Below the pieces are notes generated by a model, which ran no database searches, was not told the DNA's origin, and saw only the letters and a program-made list of their open reading frames with translations. A stretch of DNA of 64,000 nucleotides, from contig NZ_CP034413.3 in the NCBI RefSeq assembly GCF_005121165.3, positions 1,178,001 to 1,242,000 on the forward strand, in the 5' to 3' direction. Positions within the stretch are counted from its first letter, which is position 1, and each line of letters begins with the position of its first letter. Origin of the DNA: Dysosmobacter welbionis (GTDB taxonomy: Bacteria > Bacillota > Clostridia > Oscillospirales > Oscillospiraceae). Of the stretch, positions 8,809 to 19,000 are shown in pieces. Both the position numbers and the translations under genes were made by a program.

Positions 8809-10065
8809 TCATTCTGCCCGCAGTGCTTCCACGGGCTGGAGCCTGGCGGCCTTTGCCGCCGGATAAATGCCGAACAAAATTCCCAGCGCCACCGACAGCG
8901 TAAAGGCGCACAGGGTAATCCACGCCGCCGGGTAGATGGTCATCTGGAACATCAGCCGTCCCACCAGCAGGCTGCCGCCGGTGCCGATGAGGATGCCGAT
9001 GATGCCGCCGATTCCGCAGAGCATGGCCGCCTCGATGAGGAACTGGATGACGATGCTGCTCCGCTCGGCACCAATGGCCCGGCGGATGCCGATCTCCCGG
9101 GTCCGTTCGGTGACGGTCACCAGCATGATGTTCATGATGCCGATGCCGCCCACCAGCAGGCTGATGGCGGCGATACCGCCCAGAATCAGGGAGATCATGC
9201 CCATCTGCTTGTTCTGCTCCTGTTGCCAGGAGTTCTCCTGGTCCACCTGGAAGCCGCCTGCGTTGGGATTAACCACTCCCTTCAAAAAGCCGCCGATGCG
9301 GGAGCTGGCCTCGATCATGTCCTCGCTGCTGCGGGTCTTCACGATGAACTGCTCCGGTGCGTCGCCGCCCAGCACCCGGCGGGCGGTGTAGGGCAGAATG
9401 ATGACATTGTCGATCTGGCTGGCGGATGCGCTTTCACCGGTAAGGCGGGGGGCATAGACCCCCACCACCTCAAAGCTCTGCCCGTTGAGCTGGAGCACCT
9501 TGCCCACGGGGTCCGCGGCGTCGAAGAAGATCTTTGCCGCCCGGTCCCCCAGCACACATACCTGCTTGTAGCCCCGGATGTCCAACACGGACAGGTCCCG
9601 GCCGGAGGCCAGCGTCAGGTTGTTGCAGATGCTGTACTGGTCGCTGCCGTAGTAAATGCTGGGCGGCACGTCGCCGGTGAGATTGCCGTTTTCATCGTAA
9701 TTATAGCTCATATTGGCGGTGCTCTTGGTCCCGTATACCACCGTGGCGTTGCAGTACGCCTGGGGCGTCACGCCCAGCACATACTCCTTGATGCTGTTGC
9801 AGTAGTCGTACAGCGCCGGAAAGTAATCCTGACCCAGGCTGTTGCCATCTTCGTCATACAGGTAGTTCCAGATGTTGACGGTGAGCTTGTTGCTGCCCAT
9901 GGCCTCGTACTGCTCCATGGTCTTTTCCGTATAGCCGTTGATGGCGGACACGATGGTCATCACCGCCGCGATGCCGATGATGATGCCCAGCATGGTCAGG
10001 GCGGACCGGCCCTTTTTGCCCCAGATGGACTTCCACGCCATCTTCACGGCCTGTTGGATATTCAA
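8809..10065 (-). CDS. MacB-like ABC transporter permease
   Basis: The 418-aa protein has the MacB/FtsX layout: a first membrane helix at residues 20-42 ([19 protein letters not shown]), a large extracytoplasmic MacB_PCD domain (about 45-285) and three C-terminal helices of the FtsX domain ([20 protein letters not shown], then [13 protein letters not shown]). Such permeases work with a separate ATPase and an adaptor to move peptides, antibiotics or lipoproteins by mechanotransmission. It overlaps the ATPase gene by 4 bp. The substrate is unknown. Confidence 0.93.
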   Translation of the reverse strand: MNIQQAVKMAWKSIWGKKGRSALTMLGIIIGIAAVMTIVSAINGYTEKTMEQYEAMGSNKLTVNIWNYLYDEDGNSLGQDYFPALYDYCNSIKEYVLGVTPQAYCNATVVYGTKSTANMSYNYDENGNLTGDVPPSIYYGSDQYSICNNLTLASGRDLSVLDIRGYKQVCVLGDRAAKIFFDAADPVGKVLQLNGQSFEVVGVYAPRLTGESASASQIDNVIILPYTARRVLGGDAPEQFIVKTRSSEDMIEASSRIGGFLKGVVNPNAGGFQVDQENSWQQEQNKQMGMISLILGGIAAISLLVGGIGIMNIMLVTVTERTREIGIRRAIGAERSSIVIQFLIEAAMLCGIGGIIGILIGTGGSLLVGRLMFQMTIYPAAWITLCAFTLSVALGILFGIYPAAKAARLQPVEALRAE

Positions 10066-10772
10066 AGCCAGTCCACCTCCTGCTCCCGGTCCTCAATGAT
10101 TCTGCCGTCCGCCAGGCGGATGACCCGCCGGGCCGTGGCGGCGATGCCGTTATCATGGGTGATGAGAATGACGGTGCTGCCCTCCTTGTTCAGCTCCTGG
10201 AGGAATTTCAGCACCTCCTGCCCGGTGTGGGAGTCCAGTGCGCCGGTGGGCTCGTCGGCCATGATGATGGGAGGCTTGGTGGCGATGGCCCGCGCAATGG
10301 CCACCCGCTGCTGCTGGCCACCGGACATCTCCACCGGCCGGTGCTTGATGCGGTTCGCCAGCCCCACCCGGGCCAGGGCCTCCAGGGCCATGTCCCGGCG
10401 GTCATCGGCATTCACCCCCTGGTAGATCAGGGGCAGTTCCACATTTTCCAGCACCGTCAGGCTCTGGATCAGGTTGTACTGCTGAAAGATAAAGCCGATC
10501 TGCTTGTTGCGGATGTGGGACAGCTCCTTGTCCGTCAGCTCCCGGACGTCCGTTCCACCCAGGAGATACGTCCCCCGGGTGGGGATGTCTAGGCAGCCCA
10601 GCACGTTCATCATGGTGGACTTGCCGGAGCCGGACTGGCCCACCACCGCCACGAACTCGCCCTTTCCGATGGTCAGGGAGACGCCGTCCAGGGCCCGTAC
10701 CTCGCTCTCCCGCCCTTCGCCATAGATCTTATAGACGTCCCGCAGCTCTACTAAGTTCTTCGCCATGGGCAT
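10062..10772 (-). CDS. MacB-like ABC transporter ATP-binding protein
   Basis: About 236 aa with all nucleotide-binding motifs: Walker [11 protein letters not shown]-loop FIFQQYN, signature [13 protein letters not shown], Walker [10 protein letters not shown]-loop and the switch His in LITHD. It belongs to the LolD/MacB/FtsE class of exporter ATPases. The start is uncertain among GTG 10781, ATG 10772 and ATG 10766. I favour 10772 because its ATG overlaps the adaptor stop codon as TGATG, which suggests translational coupling. It is the middle gene of the adaptor-ATPase-permease-SLH operon. Confidence 0.94.
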   Translation of the reverse strand: MPMAKNLVELRDVYKIYGEGRESEVRALDGVSLTIGKGEFVAVVGQSGSGKSTMMNVLGCLDIPTRGTYLLGGTDVRELTDKELSHIRNKQIGFIFQQYNLIQSLTVLENVELPLIYQGVNADDRRDMALEALARVGLANRIKHRPVEMSGGQQQRVAIARAIATKPPIIMADEPTGALDSHTGQEVLKFLQELNKEGSTVILITHDNGIAATARRVIRLADGRIIEDREQEVDWL

Positions 10773-12472
10773 CAACCCCACGCCTGCAGGGACTGGATCT
10801 GTGTGAAGACCTCGGTCCCCTCTTCCACACCGGACTTGATCTCCACATTGGAGTTGTCGGAGATGCCGATCTCCACCGGCACCGCCCAGAAGCCCTCCGG
10901 GATCTCCTCGCTCAGGGTGGGCGTCTCAATGGCGTTGTCCGGCCGACTGCCCTTTACAAACACCACGTTCACGGTGGAGCCGTCCTCCTGGGTCACAGTA
11001 CGCACGCACTGGAGCGGCAGGACCAGGCAGTTGTCATTCTCACTGGCAGTTAGAGTGTAGTCGATATAGCTGTTGACCTGCAGGGTGCCCTCGCTGTTGT
11101 CCGCCGAGATGGTGATAGGATAGGTCGCCACGCCGTTGTTCACCGTGCTGGAGAGGCTGACCGTCTCCACGGTGCCGAAGGCCGGGGTCCCCCACTGGCT
11201 CAGCTCCACCGGCATCCCCGGCTTGATGTAGCTGATGTTCCGCTCGTCCACATTGGCGGTAATCACCACGCTGGAGGTGTCCGAGATGGTCACCACTGCG
11301 GTATTTGCAGCGATCTCATCGCCGGGCTGGATGGTCAGGCCGATTACCATGCCGTCAATGGGAGCCTTGGCGTTGCAGTTGGCCAGGTTCTCCTCCGCAG
11401 TCTTCAGCTCCTCCCGGGCAGTGTCCAGGTTCTGCTGGATGGTGAAGAGCTGGCTCTCGCTCTCCTCCCCGTCGATGCGCACCAGCACCTGGCCGGGCGC
11501 CACCTGCAGGTAGTCCACCAGATTGCTGGAAATCACCGTGCCATCCACCGTGGAAACCAGGTCGCCGGTGCGGTAGTACGCCAGCTTGCCGGCCTCATAG
11601 GGGTACACGGTCTCACCGTTCACAGTGGCGGTGGCAGAGGCCACCATATCCGCCGTCAGGGCTCCCTCATTCTCCACGATAATGTCGGCGGAGAAGAGCT
11701 TGGACCCCTCCGGCGTGATGCGGCTGACCATGTGGACCGCCTCCACCGTGCCGGGAACGGAGGTCATCAGGGCAGGGATCGAAACATTCACCGTCTGTCC
11801 CACCTGCAGGTCGCCCGCATAGGCGTAGCTGTAATACTGCTCCAGCCGCAGACGGGTATCGTCGGAGAGGACCGCCACCTTCTGGCCCTTGGTGATGGAA
11901 TCACCGGGATTCAGCGTCACGGTCTCCATCAGCTTGCCGGCATAGCCGGCGGAGAGATTCAGTCCTGCGATGTCTTTCTGGGCCTGGGAGAGCTGTTTCT
12001 CATAGCCCTCCACATTGCTCCGGGCCTTCTGCACGGCGGTCTCTGCCGCCGGAGAGTCGATGGTGAACAGCGGCGTGCCGGCAGTCACCGTCTCACCCTC
12101 CGCCACCAGCACATCCACCACTGTGCCGACAGTGGTGATGGTGATTGTCTCACTGCTCTTGGCCTTGGTCAGGCCGCTGCCCTGGACCGTGGAGGTGATG
12201 GAACCGTACTGCACAATGTCGGTGACCACCTCTCCCTCATCGCTGCTCTTGCCGCCCAGCACTTTCAGCAGCACCACCGCGGCGATCACCAGCAGCAGTG
12301 CCAGTATGCACAGGCGGATGATCCGGCGCCGCTTCTTCCGCGGGATCGCCTGCCACCGGGCCTTCAGGTTTACGCGCGTCTCCGCGGGGGCGGCGCTGTC
12401 CGCCGCCGTCTCCTCCATCGCCGGAGCGGTCGCTTCCTGTTCTACATTCTCCAGGTCTTTGACTTCAGCCAT
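10772..12472 (-). CDS. HlyD/MacA-type efflux adaptor (membrane fusion protein)
   Basis: The 566-aa protein has a cytoplasmic N-terminus of about 50 residues, one membrane helix (about 53-72, LCILALLLVIAAVVLLKVLG), then lipoyl/barrel-sandwich halves (GTVVDVLVAEGETVTAGTP and the partner PIDGMVIGLTIQPGDEI), a coiled-coil hairpin (about 335-365) and beta-barrel and membrane-proximal domains. It pairs with the MacB-like ATPase and permease encoded just downstream. As the first gene of the operon it has its own promoter. It is longer than most MacA proteins because of two barrel-sandwich-like stretches. Confidence 0.9.
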   Translation of the reverse strand: MAEVKDLENVEQEATAPAMEETAADSAAPAETRVNLKARWQAIPRKKRRRIIRLCILALLLVIAAVVLLKVLGGKSSDEGEVVTDIVQYGSITSTVQGSGLTKAKSSETITITTVGTVVDVLVAEGETVTAGTPLFTIDSPAAETAVQKARSNVEGYEKQLSQAQKDIAGLNLSAGYAGKLMETVTLNPGDSITKGQKVAVLSDDTRLRLEQYYSYAYAGDLQVGQTVNVSIPALMTSVPGTVEAVHMVSRITPEGSKLFSADIIVENEGALTADMVASATATVNGETVYPYEAGKLAYYRTGDLVSTVDGTVISSNLVDYLQVAPGQVLVRIDGEESESQLFTIQQNLDTAREELKTAEENLANCNAKAPIDGMVIGLTIQPGDEIAANTAVVTISDTSSVVITANVDERNISYIKPGMPVELSQWGTPAFGTVETVSLSSTVNNGVATYPITISADNSEGTLQVNSYIDYTLTASENDNCLVLPLQCVRTVTQEDGSTVNVVFVKGSRPDNAIETPTLSEEIPEGFWAVPVEIGISDNSNVEIKSGVEEGTEVFTQIQSLQAWG

Positions 12473-12510
12473 GGTATGTACTCCTCTTCTTGTTCTTCAC
12501 AGATGCATCA

Positions 12511-12551
12511 ACTGTATTGCTTATAATAGTACAGTATGTAGGGCAAAGCAA
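12511..12551 (-). promoter_or_regulatory. Promoter of the adaptor operon with an overlapping inverted repeat
   Basis: On the minus strand TTGCTT (12546-12551) and TATTAT (12523-12528) are 17 bp apart. The arms ACTGTA (12511-12516) and TACAGT (12530-12535) flank the -10, an arrangement typical of a repressor operator. No adjacent regulator gene is present, so the binding protein is unknown. Confidence 0.6.
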
Positions 12552-12611
12552 TAACAAAACAGTTACAGTTTCTCCCGCGGCCTGTATCTCTTGTAACCTG
12601 CGGGTATGTGT

Positions 12612-12646
12612 GAAAAAGTGCTCCCCGGAAGCCGGGGAGCACTTTC
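12612..12646 (-). terminator. Intrinsic terminator of the TRAP transporter operon
   Basis: The stem AAAGTGCTCCCC / GGGGAGCACTTT is followed by TTTTT on the minus strand and lies just past the permease stop codon. Between it and 12511 nothing else was seen. Confidence 0.93.
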
Positions 12647-12654
12647 AAGGTCAT

Positions 12655-14685
12655 TCAGACCATGGCGGCGCGCCGGGCGCTGAAGCGCTGATAGAGGACG
12701 ATGCCAACCACCAACACAAAGCCGGCGATGTCGGTGGCCGTGCCGGGGATCATCATACCCAGGCCGCCCACAGCCATGGCCACCCGCAGCAGCGCGGGGA
12801 TGGGCCGGTACAGGAATCCGTTGAGGGCCGCCGCCACGCCGAAGATGCCCAGCAGGGCGCTGATGCAGATCTGCACCACCTGGAAGGCACCGGTCACATC
12901 CACAAAGAGCATCTGGGGGCTGAAAGCGAAGATGTACGGCACGATAAAGGCCGCTATGGCCAGTTTCGTGGCGTTGAACCCTGTCTTCATGGGATCCGCC
13001 TTGGCAATGGCGCTGCCGGCATAGGCCGCCAGGGCCACCGGCGGCGTGATGTCCGCCACAATGCCGAAGTAGAACACGAAGAAGTGGGCCGCCATCTTGG
13101 TGACACCGATGGAGGGATCCATCAGGATGGGAGCGCAGGTGGCCGCCATGATGCAGTAGTTGGCGGTGGTCGGCACGCCCATGCCCAGCACGATGCAGCA
13201 GAGCATGGTCAGCGCCAGGGCGATAATCATGTGGCCGCCGGAGAGGCTGACGATTGTGCTCAACAGCTTGGAGGCCAGGCCCGTCACCGTGATGCAGCCG
13301 GAGATAATGCCGGCCACGCCGCAGGCCACCGCCACAGTGATGGAGCCCTTGGCGCCGCCCTCCAGGGCGTCGATGATCTTGCCGAAGGTGAGGAAGTCCT
13401 CCCGGTTGCTGCTCTTGCTGGCGATCTCCACCACGTTGTTGACCAGGCCTACGGCCACGGCCGCCACGATTGCGATGGCAGCGGAGAAGGCCATGGTGTA
13501 CATATTGGTGGAGACCATGACCACCAACAGCACCAGGGGCGCCAGAAGGTAGATCTTGGGCAGCAGCTGGCGCACGCGGGGCAGCTGCTCTCTGGGAATG
13601 CCCTTCAGGCCCAGCTTCTTGGCCTCCAGATGGACGGCGATGTAGATGCCGGTGAAGTACAGCACCGCCGGCAGGATGGCCCGCATGGCGATGGTGCCGT
13701 AGGGCTCGCCGGTGAACTCTGCCATCAGGAAGGCTGCGGCGCCCATGATGGGGGGCATGATCTGGCCGCCGGTGGAGGCAGCCGCCTCCACGGCGCCGGC
13801 GAACTCCGGCTTGTAGCCCGTCTTCTTCATCATGGGGATGGTGACGGAGCCGGTGGTGACGGTGTTGCCCACGGAGGAGCCGGACACCATGCCGCACAGG
13901 GCGGAGGAGATGACGGCCACCTTGGCGGGGCCGCCGGGGGCGGCACCGGCCACGGCATTGGCCAGGTTGATGAAGAACTGGGCGATGCCGGTCCTCTCCA
14001 GGAAGGCGCCGAAGATGATGAACACCACGATGAACTTGGCGCACACGCTGATGGGGCCGCCGAAGATGCCGTTGAAGGTGTAGAACATGGTGCGGATGAC
14101 CTGATAGAGGGTCATCTTGAAATCTGCACTGCCGCCCAGGTTGAAGAAGGTGTACACCAGCAGCACACCGGCCACGCACAGGATCGGCAGGCCCACGCAC
14201 CGGCGGCACAGCTCCACCAGGGCCAGGATACCGATGAGGCCGATAATCATGTACAGGTCGTTCTGCATGACCCGGGCGGACATCTGGACCACGTTCTGGG
14301 CATTGACGGCGTAGAAAAAGTAGGCGCCGGGCCCGGCAATCAGCAGCACGATGTCATACCAGGGCATGTGGTTGACCCGCTCGTCCCCTTTTTTGGCCGG
14401 GAAGGTCAGGAAGCCGAACAGCAGGATCAGCCCCACGAACATGGGCAGCCGAACCTCCTGCCGGGTGGAAAGGAACACAGTGTCGATGATGCAGTAGGCG
14501 GAGAACGCTACCATCAGCCAGCGGATCACCAGCTTCGGCAGACCCTCCCAGACCCGGGTGTTGGACTCCCGGTCGTATTTTTTCATGACCGCCTCCACAT
14601 CGGCGGCGGTCCCCACGGAGGTATCGTGGGCGCCGGTATCCTCCGGCGGCACAGGCTCCGTCTTGTGTTTCTTGAACAGTGCCAT
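12655..14685 (-). CDS. TRAP transporter permease, fused small (DctQ-like) and large (DctM-like) subunits
   Basis: About 676 aa and very hydrophobic, with many predicted helices. The N-terminal third supplies DctQ-like helices and the rest is DctM-like (for example GGPISVCAKFIVVFIIFGAF and ASTGGQIMPPIMGAAAFLMA). This fused type is the usual partner of TAXI binding proteins and works as an ion-driven secondary importer. The start at 14685 is preferred because GAGGGG is 5 nt upstream; the frame could open at 14700. The substrate is not readable from sequence; organic or amino acids are typical for the family. Confidence 0.93.
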   Translation of the reverse strand: MALFKKHKTEPVPPEDTGAHDTSVGTAADVEAVMKKYDRESNTRVWEGLPKLVIRWLMVAFSAYCIIDTVFLSTRQEVRLPMFVGLILLFGFLTFPAKKGDERVNHMPWYDIVLLIAGPGAYFFYAVNAQNVVQMSARVMQNDLYMIIGLIGILALVELCRRCVGLPILCVAGVLLVYTFFNLGGSADFKMTLYQVIRTMFYTFNGIFGGPISVCAKFIVVFIIFGAFLERTGIAQFFINLANAVAGAAPGGPAKVAVISSALCGMVSGSSVGNTVTTGSVTIPMMKKTGYKPEFAGAVEAAASTGGQIMPPIMGAAAFLMAEFTGEPYGTIAMRAILPAVLYFTGIYIAVHLEAKKLGLKGIPREQLPRVRQLLPKIYLLAPLVLLVVMVSTNMYTMAFSAAIAIVAAVAVGLVNNVVEIASKSSNREDFLTFGKIIDALEGGAKGSITVAVACGVAGIISGCITVTGLASKLLSTIVSLSGGHMIIALALTMLCCIVLGMGVPTTANYCIMAATCAPILMDPSIGVTKMAAHFFVFYFGIVADITPPVALAAYAGSAIAKADPMKTGFNATKLAIAAFIVPYIFAFSPQMLFVDVTGAFQVVQICISALLGIFGVAAALNGFLYRPIPALLRVAMAVGGLGMMIPGTATDIAGFVLVVGIVLYQRFSARRAAMV

Positions 14686-14741
14686 AGGGTCCCCTCTCAT
14701 TTCGCAAGATATCTTCCAGGCCGGGACCGACCCGAAGTCAA

Positions 14742-14772
14742 GGAACTACGGCGGAGATTCCGCCGTAGTTCC
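14742..14772 (-). terminator. Intercistronic hairpin between TRAP binding protein and permease genes
   Basis: A perfect 14-bp stem (14742-14755 / 14759-14772) with a 3-nt loop lies 20 nt past the binding-protein stop. On the minus strand it is followed by TTGACTTC, a poor T-tract. It would favour partial termination or 3'-end protection, giving more binding protein than permease, as is common in solute-binding-protein operons. Confidence 0.75.
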
Positions 14773-14792
14773 CGATCAGGCTCCGCCTGAGA

Positions 14793-15833
14793 TCACTTGG
14801 TGGGTACGTCAAAGCCCTTTTCGGCGAAGTACTTGGCCGCGCCGGCGTGATAAGGCACCGCGGTGACGCCGGAGGCAAATTCCACATCCAGCTCCCCTGC
14901 CTTGTCATGGGCCAGATTGTCCATGTTCTCAAAGATGGTGTAGCAGATGTTGTACACATCATCCTCAGACACATCGTCCCGGGCGATGACGGTGGCTACC
15001 ACGGCTACGGTCTTGGTCTCCGGCACGCCCTCATAGGTGCCCTCGGGGATGATGTACTCCTCGTAGTAGGGAGAGGACTCCTGGAGCTTGGCAATGTGCT
15101 CGTCATCCAGGCCCACCAGATAGGTGTCCTTGGCGGTGGCCAGAGTGGTGATAGCCACGGTGGGGGCGCCTGCCACCACGAAGGCGGCGTCGATCTTGCC
15201 GTCCTGCAGGGCGTCGGCGCTGGCGCCGAAGTCCTGGTACTGGGCGTTGATGTCATCCTCTGTCAGGTCATAGGCGGCCAGGATATCCAGGGCGTTGTAG
15301 TACACGCCGGAGCCAGAGGCGCCGATGGAGACCGTCTTGCCCTCCAGATCCGCCACGGACTTGATGTCCGGGTCACAGGTGACGATCTGCACCTGCTCCA
15401 TATACAGAGCAGCGACAGTGGAGAAATCCGCATAGGGGAACCCCTCAAACAGCCGCTCGCCGTTATAGGCGTAGCTCATCACGTCGGACTGGACGAAGCC
15501 CAGTTGGGCCACGTTCATCTGCATCTGCTCGATGTTGTCCTGGGAGCCGTTGCTGACCACGGCCGTGACCTTGGTTCCGTTGCCGTTGGTGGTGATGGCC
15601 TGCGCCAGCACGCTGCCGAAGCCGTAATAAGTACCCTGGTCGCCGCCGGTGCGGAATTTCAGCTCCGTGCCGGTGCCGGTGACGGAAGAGACGCTCCAGT
15701 TGGTCTGGGCAGCCTGCTCAGTGCCGGTGTCGGCGGGGGTATCCGTCTCCTCCGTGGAGGGATTGCCGCCGCAGCCCGTCAGGACCGCCGCCAGCATCAG
15801 CGCGGCAAGAAGCAGGGATAAGCACTTTTTCAT
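14793..15833 (-). CDS. TAXI-family TRAP transporter solute-binding lipoprotein
   Basis: A 346-aa lipoprotein: signal peptide with lipobox LTGC at residues 18-21, a Thr/Glu-rich linker to about residue 45, then a TAXI domain (FRTGGDQGTYYGFGSVLAQA, GKTVSIGASGSGVYYNA, KIDAAFVVAGAPT). TAXI proteins capture the ligand outside the membrane and deliver it to a fused TRAP permease, here encoded immediately downstream. RBS GAGGAATGGAAAC precedes the ATG. The ligand is unknown; studied relatives bind glutamate-like or dicarboxylate ligands. Confidence 0.93.
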   Translation of the reverse strand: MKKCLSLLLAALMLAAVLTGCGGNPSTEETDTPADTGTEQAAQTNWSVSSVTGTGTELKFRTGGDQGTYYGFGSVLAQAITTNGNGTKVTAVVSNGSQDNIEQMQMNVAQLGFVQSDVMSYAYNGERLFEGFPYADFSTVAALYMEQVQIVTCDPDIKSVADLEGKTVSIGASGSGVYYNALDILAAYDLTEDDINAQYQDFGASADALQDGKIDAAFVVAGAPTVAITTLATAKDTYLVGLDDEHIAKLQESSPYYEEYIIPEGTYEGVPETKTVAVVATVIARDDVSEDDVYNICYTIFENMDNLAHDKAGELDVEFASGVTAVPYHAGAAKYFAEKGFDVPTK

Positions 15834-15886
15834 GTTTCCATTCCTCTTTTCCTGTTAGTCGATACAGCTCGTATGTCGCTTTGCAT

Positions 15887-15915
15887 ATCATACCTTATCC
15901 TCATTCATTTTACAA
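15887..15915 (-). promoter_or_regulatory. Sigma-A promoter of the TRAP operon
   Basis: TTGTAA (15910-15915) and TATGAT (15887-15892) on the minus strand are 17 bp apart, embedded in an AT-rich stretch unlike the surrounding GC-rich DNA. Confidence 0.75.
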
Positions 15916-15999
15916 GGTTTTTTTTACAATTTTTTAATATTTCTGCAAGTCCAATTTGCACAACCTTCATTTTCCCGTCCCACCTCTCTGAAATGCCGA

Positions 16000-16026
16000 A
16001 AGGCCGGCCCCACCGGGGCCGGCCTT
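16000..16026 (-). terminator. Terminator of pyc
   Basis: A perfect 12-bp stem (AAGGCCGGCCCC / GGGGCCGGCCTT) with a 3-nt loop lies 13 nt past the pyc stop. The T-tract on the minus strand is short (TTTC). Confidence 0.75.
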
Positions 16027-16039
16027 CTGCCGCGTATGC

Positions 16040-19000
16040 TTATTTGATGACCAAGATGAGCTGGCCGCCCTTGACGGTCTCGCCCTCCTTCACCAGGATC
16101 TCCGACACCGTGCCGGACATCCGGGCGGTGATGGCGGTCTCCATCTTCATAGCCTCGATGGTGACCAGGGTCTGGTTCTTCTCCACGGTGTCGCCCACCT
16201 TGACGTTGAGCCTGCTCACCGCGCCGGGGATAGAGGAGCCCACCTGGCTCTTGTCCTCCGGGTCCGCCATGGGGACCTTGACAATGTTCTTCTGGGCCTC
16301 CTCGTCGGGCACCTGCACATCCCGGCGGATGCCGTTGAGCTCAAAGCTGACGGTGCGCATGCCCTCTTTGTCCACTTCGCCCAACCCTAAGTACTTGATG
16401 ACCAGGGTCTTGCCGTCGGCGATGTTGACCTTGTTGGTCTCGCCCACCGCCAGACCGTGGAAGAACACATGGCTGCCCAGCCGCATGATGTAGCCGTACT
16501 CCTTCTGGTTCTTGACATAATCCTCCACTACCTTGGGATACAGGCAGTAGCTGAGGATGGCCCGCCAGGAGGGATCTGCATCAAAGGACTGCATCTCCCG
16601 CTTCTTCTCCTCAAAGTCCACGGGGGGCAGCAGCTCACCGGGACGGCAGGTGATGGGCTTCTTGCCCTTCAGGACCACCCGCTGCAGCTCCTTGGGGAAC
16701 CCGCCTGCAGGCTGGCCCATCATACCGGAGAAGTAGCTGACAACACTGTCCGGGAAGGCCAGGCTCTCGCCCTTCTCCACGATGTTCTCCGGGGTCAGGT
16801 TGTTCTGGGTCATGAAGATGGCCAGGTCACCCACCATCTTGCTGGAGGGCGTCACCTTCACAATGTCGCCCACCATCTCATTGACCTTACGGTAGTTCTC
16901 CTTGACCTCCACAAACCGGTCGCCCAGGCCCAGAGACTCCACCTGGGGCTTCAGGTTGGTGTACTGACCGCCGGGGATCTCGTAGCGGTAAATATCCGTG
17001 GTATTGTACTCCAGGCCGCCCTCAAAGGAGTCGTAACGCTTACGCACATCCTCCCAGTAATCAGTGAGGGTCTGGAGCCGGTCCAGATCCAGCCCGGTGT
17101 CCCGCTCTGTGTCCTTCATGGCCGCCACCACGGCGTTCAGAGAGGGCTGGCTGGTCATGCCTGCCATGGAGCTGATGGCACAGTCCACCGCGTCCACACC
17201 GGCCTCGGCGGCCAGCAGCAGCGCCGCCACCTGATTGCCGGTGGTGTCATGGGTGTGGAGCTGGATGGGAATGCCGATCTCCTGCTTCAGGGTGGACACC
17301 AGCTTCTTGGCGGCGTAAGGCTTCAGCAGGCCGGACATATCCTTGATGGCAAGCATGTGGGCACCCCGGTGCTCCAGCTCTTTCGCCATCTTCACATAGT
17401 AGTCCAAGGTGTACTTGTCCCGCTTGGGATCCAGAATGTCGCCGGTGTAGCAGATGGTGGCCTGGCAGATCTTGTCCTGCTTGAGGACCTCATCCATGGC
17501 CACCTCCATGCCGGGGATCCAGTTCAGAGAGTCGAAGATCCGGAACACATCGATGCCGCTGCGGGCGGCCTCCTTGATGAACTCCCGGATCACGTTATCG
17601 GGATAGTTGGTATAGCCCACGGCGTTGGCGCCCCGCAGCAGCATCTGCAGCAGCAGGTTGGGGGCCTTCTCCCGGATCAGGTCCAGCCGCTCCCAGGGGG
17701 ACTCGTGGAGGAAACGGTAGGCCACGTCAAAGGTGGCGCCGCCCCAGCACTCCAGAGAGAAAGCATCCGCCAGGATCTCGCTGGTGCCCTCCATACCCTT
17801 GACGATGTCCCGGGTGCGGACCCGGGTGGCCAGCAGGGACTGGTGGGCGTCCCGGCAGGTGGTGTCACAGATCAGCAGCTTCTTCTGCCCCAGCACCCAG
17901 TCCGCCACGGCCTTGGGTCCCTTGGCGTCCAGCATCTGCTTCAGGCCATCGGGCCGGTTGCCGGTGACCGGCGGGAACCGGCAGGGATCGTACATCTTGT
18001 GTCCGTCCCGCTCCTTCACCACGATGTTCCCGATGTACTTGAGCATCTTGGTGGCCCGGTCCTGGCCCTCGTTCAGCTCAAACAGCTCCGGCGTCTCGTC
18101 GATGAACTTGGTGTGGCAGCCTCCCGCCAGGAAGGTGGGGTTCTGCAGGATGTTGGAGATGAAGGCGATATTGGTCTTGACGCCCCGGATGTGGATCTCC
18201 CGGATGGCCCGTCCGGCCTTCAGGCACACGCCCTGAAAGGTGTTATCCCAGGTGGTGACCTTCAGCAGCAGGGAGTCATAGTAGGGGGAGATCTCGCTGC
18301 CCACGCCGGCGGTGGCCGCGTCCAGCCGGACGCCGAAGCCACCGGGAGACCGGTAGGAGGTGATCTTGCCGGTGTCGGGAGCGAAGTTGTTGGACGGGTC
18401 CTCGGTGGTGACGCGGCACTGGATGGCGTAGCCGTTCAGGTGCAGGTCACTCTGCTTCCTGATGCCGATGCGGGGATCGCTGAGAGGACAGCCCTCGGCG
18501 ATCAGAATCTGAGAGCGCACCAAGTCCACGCCCGTCACCATCTCGGTGACGGTGTGCTCCACCTGGATACGGGGGTTCATCTCGATGAAGTAGTGGTGCC
18601 CTTCCCTGTCCACCAGGAACTCCAGGGTGCCGGCGTTCACATAGCCCACGTGCTTTGCGATCTTCACCGCGTCTTCATACAGGGCCTGACGGATCTTCTT
18701 GTCCACGGAGAAGGCGGGGCTGAACTCCACCACCTTCTGATAGCGCCGCTGGAGAGAGCAATCCCGCTCGAACAGGTGGACCACGTTGCCCTCTTCGTCG
18801 CCCAGCACCTGCACCTCGATGTGCTTGGGCTCCACCAGGAACTTCTCCATGAAGATGTCGTCATTGCCGAAGGCCTTCTTGGCCTCCGCCTTCACCAGAT
18901 CGAAGTTGGTGCCCACCTCTTCCACGGTGTCACACCGGCGCATACCGCGGCCGCCGCCGCCGGCGGCCGCCTTGAGAATGACGGGGAAGCCGAACTCCAT

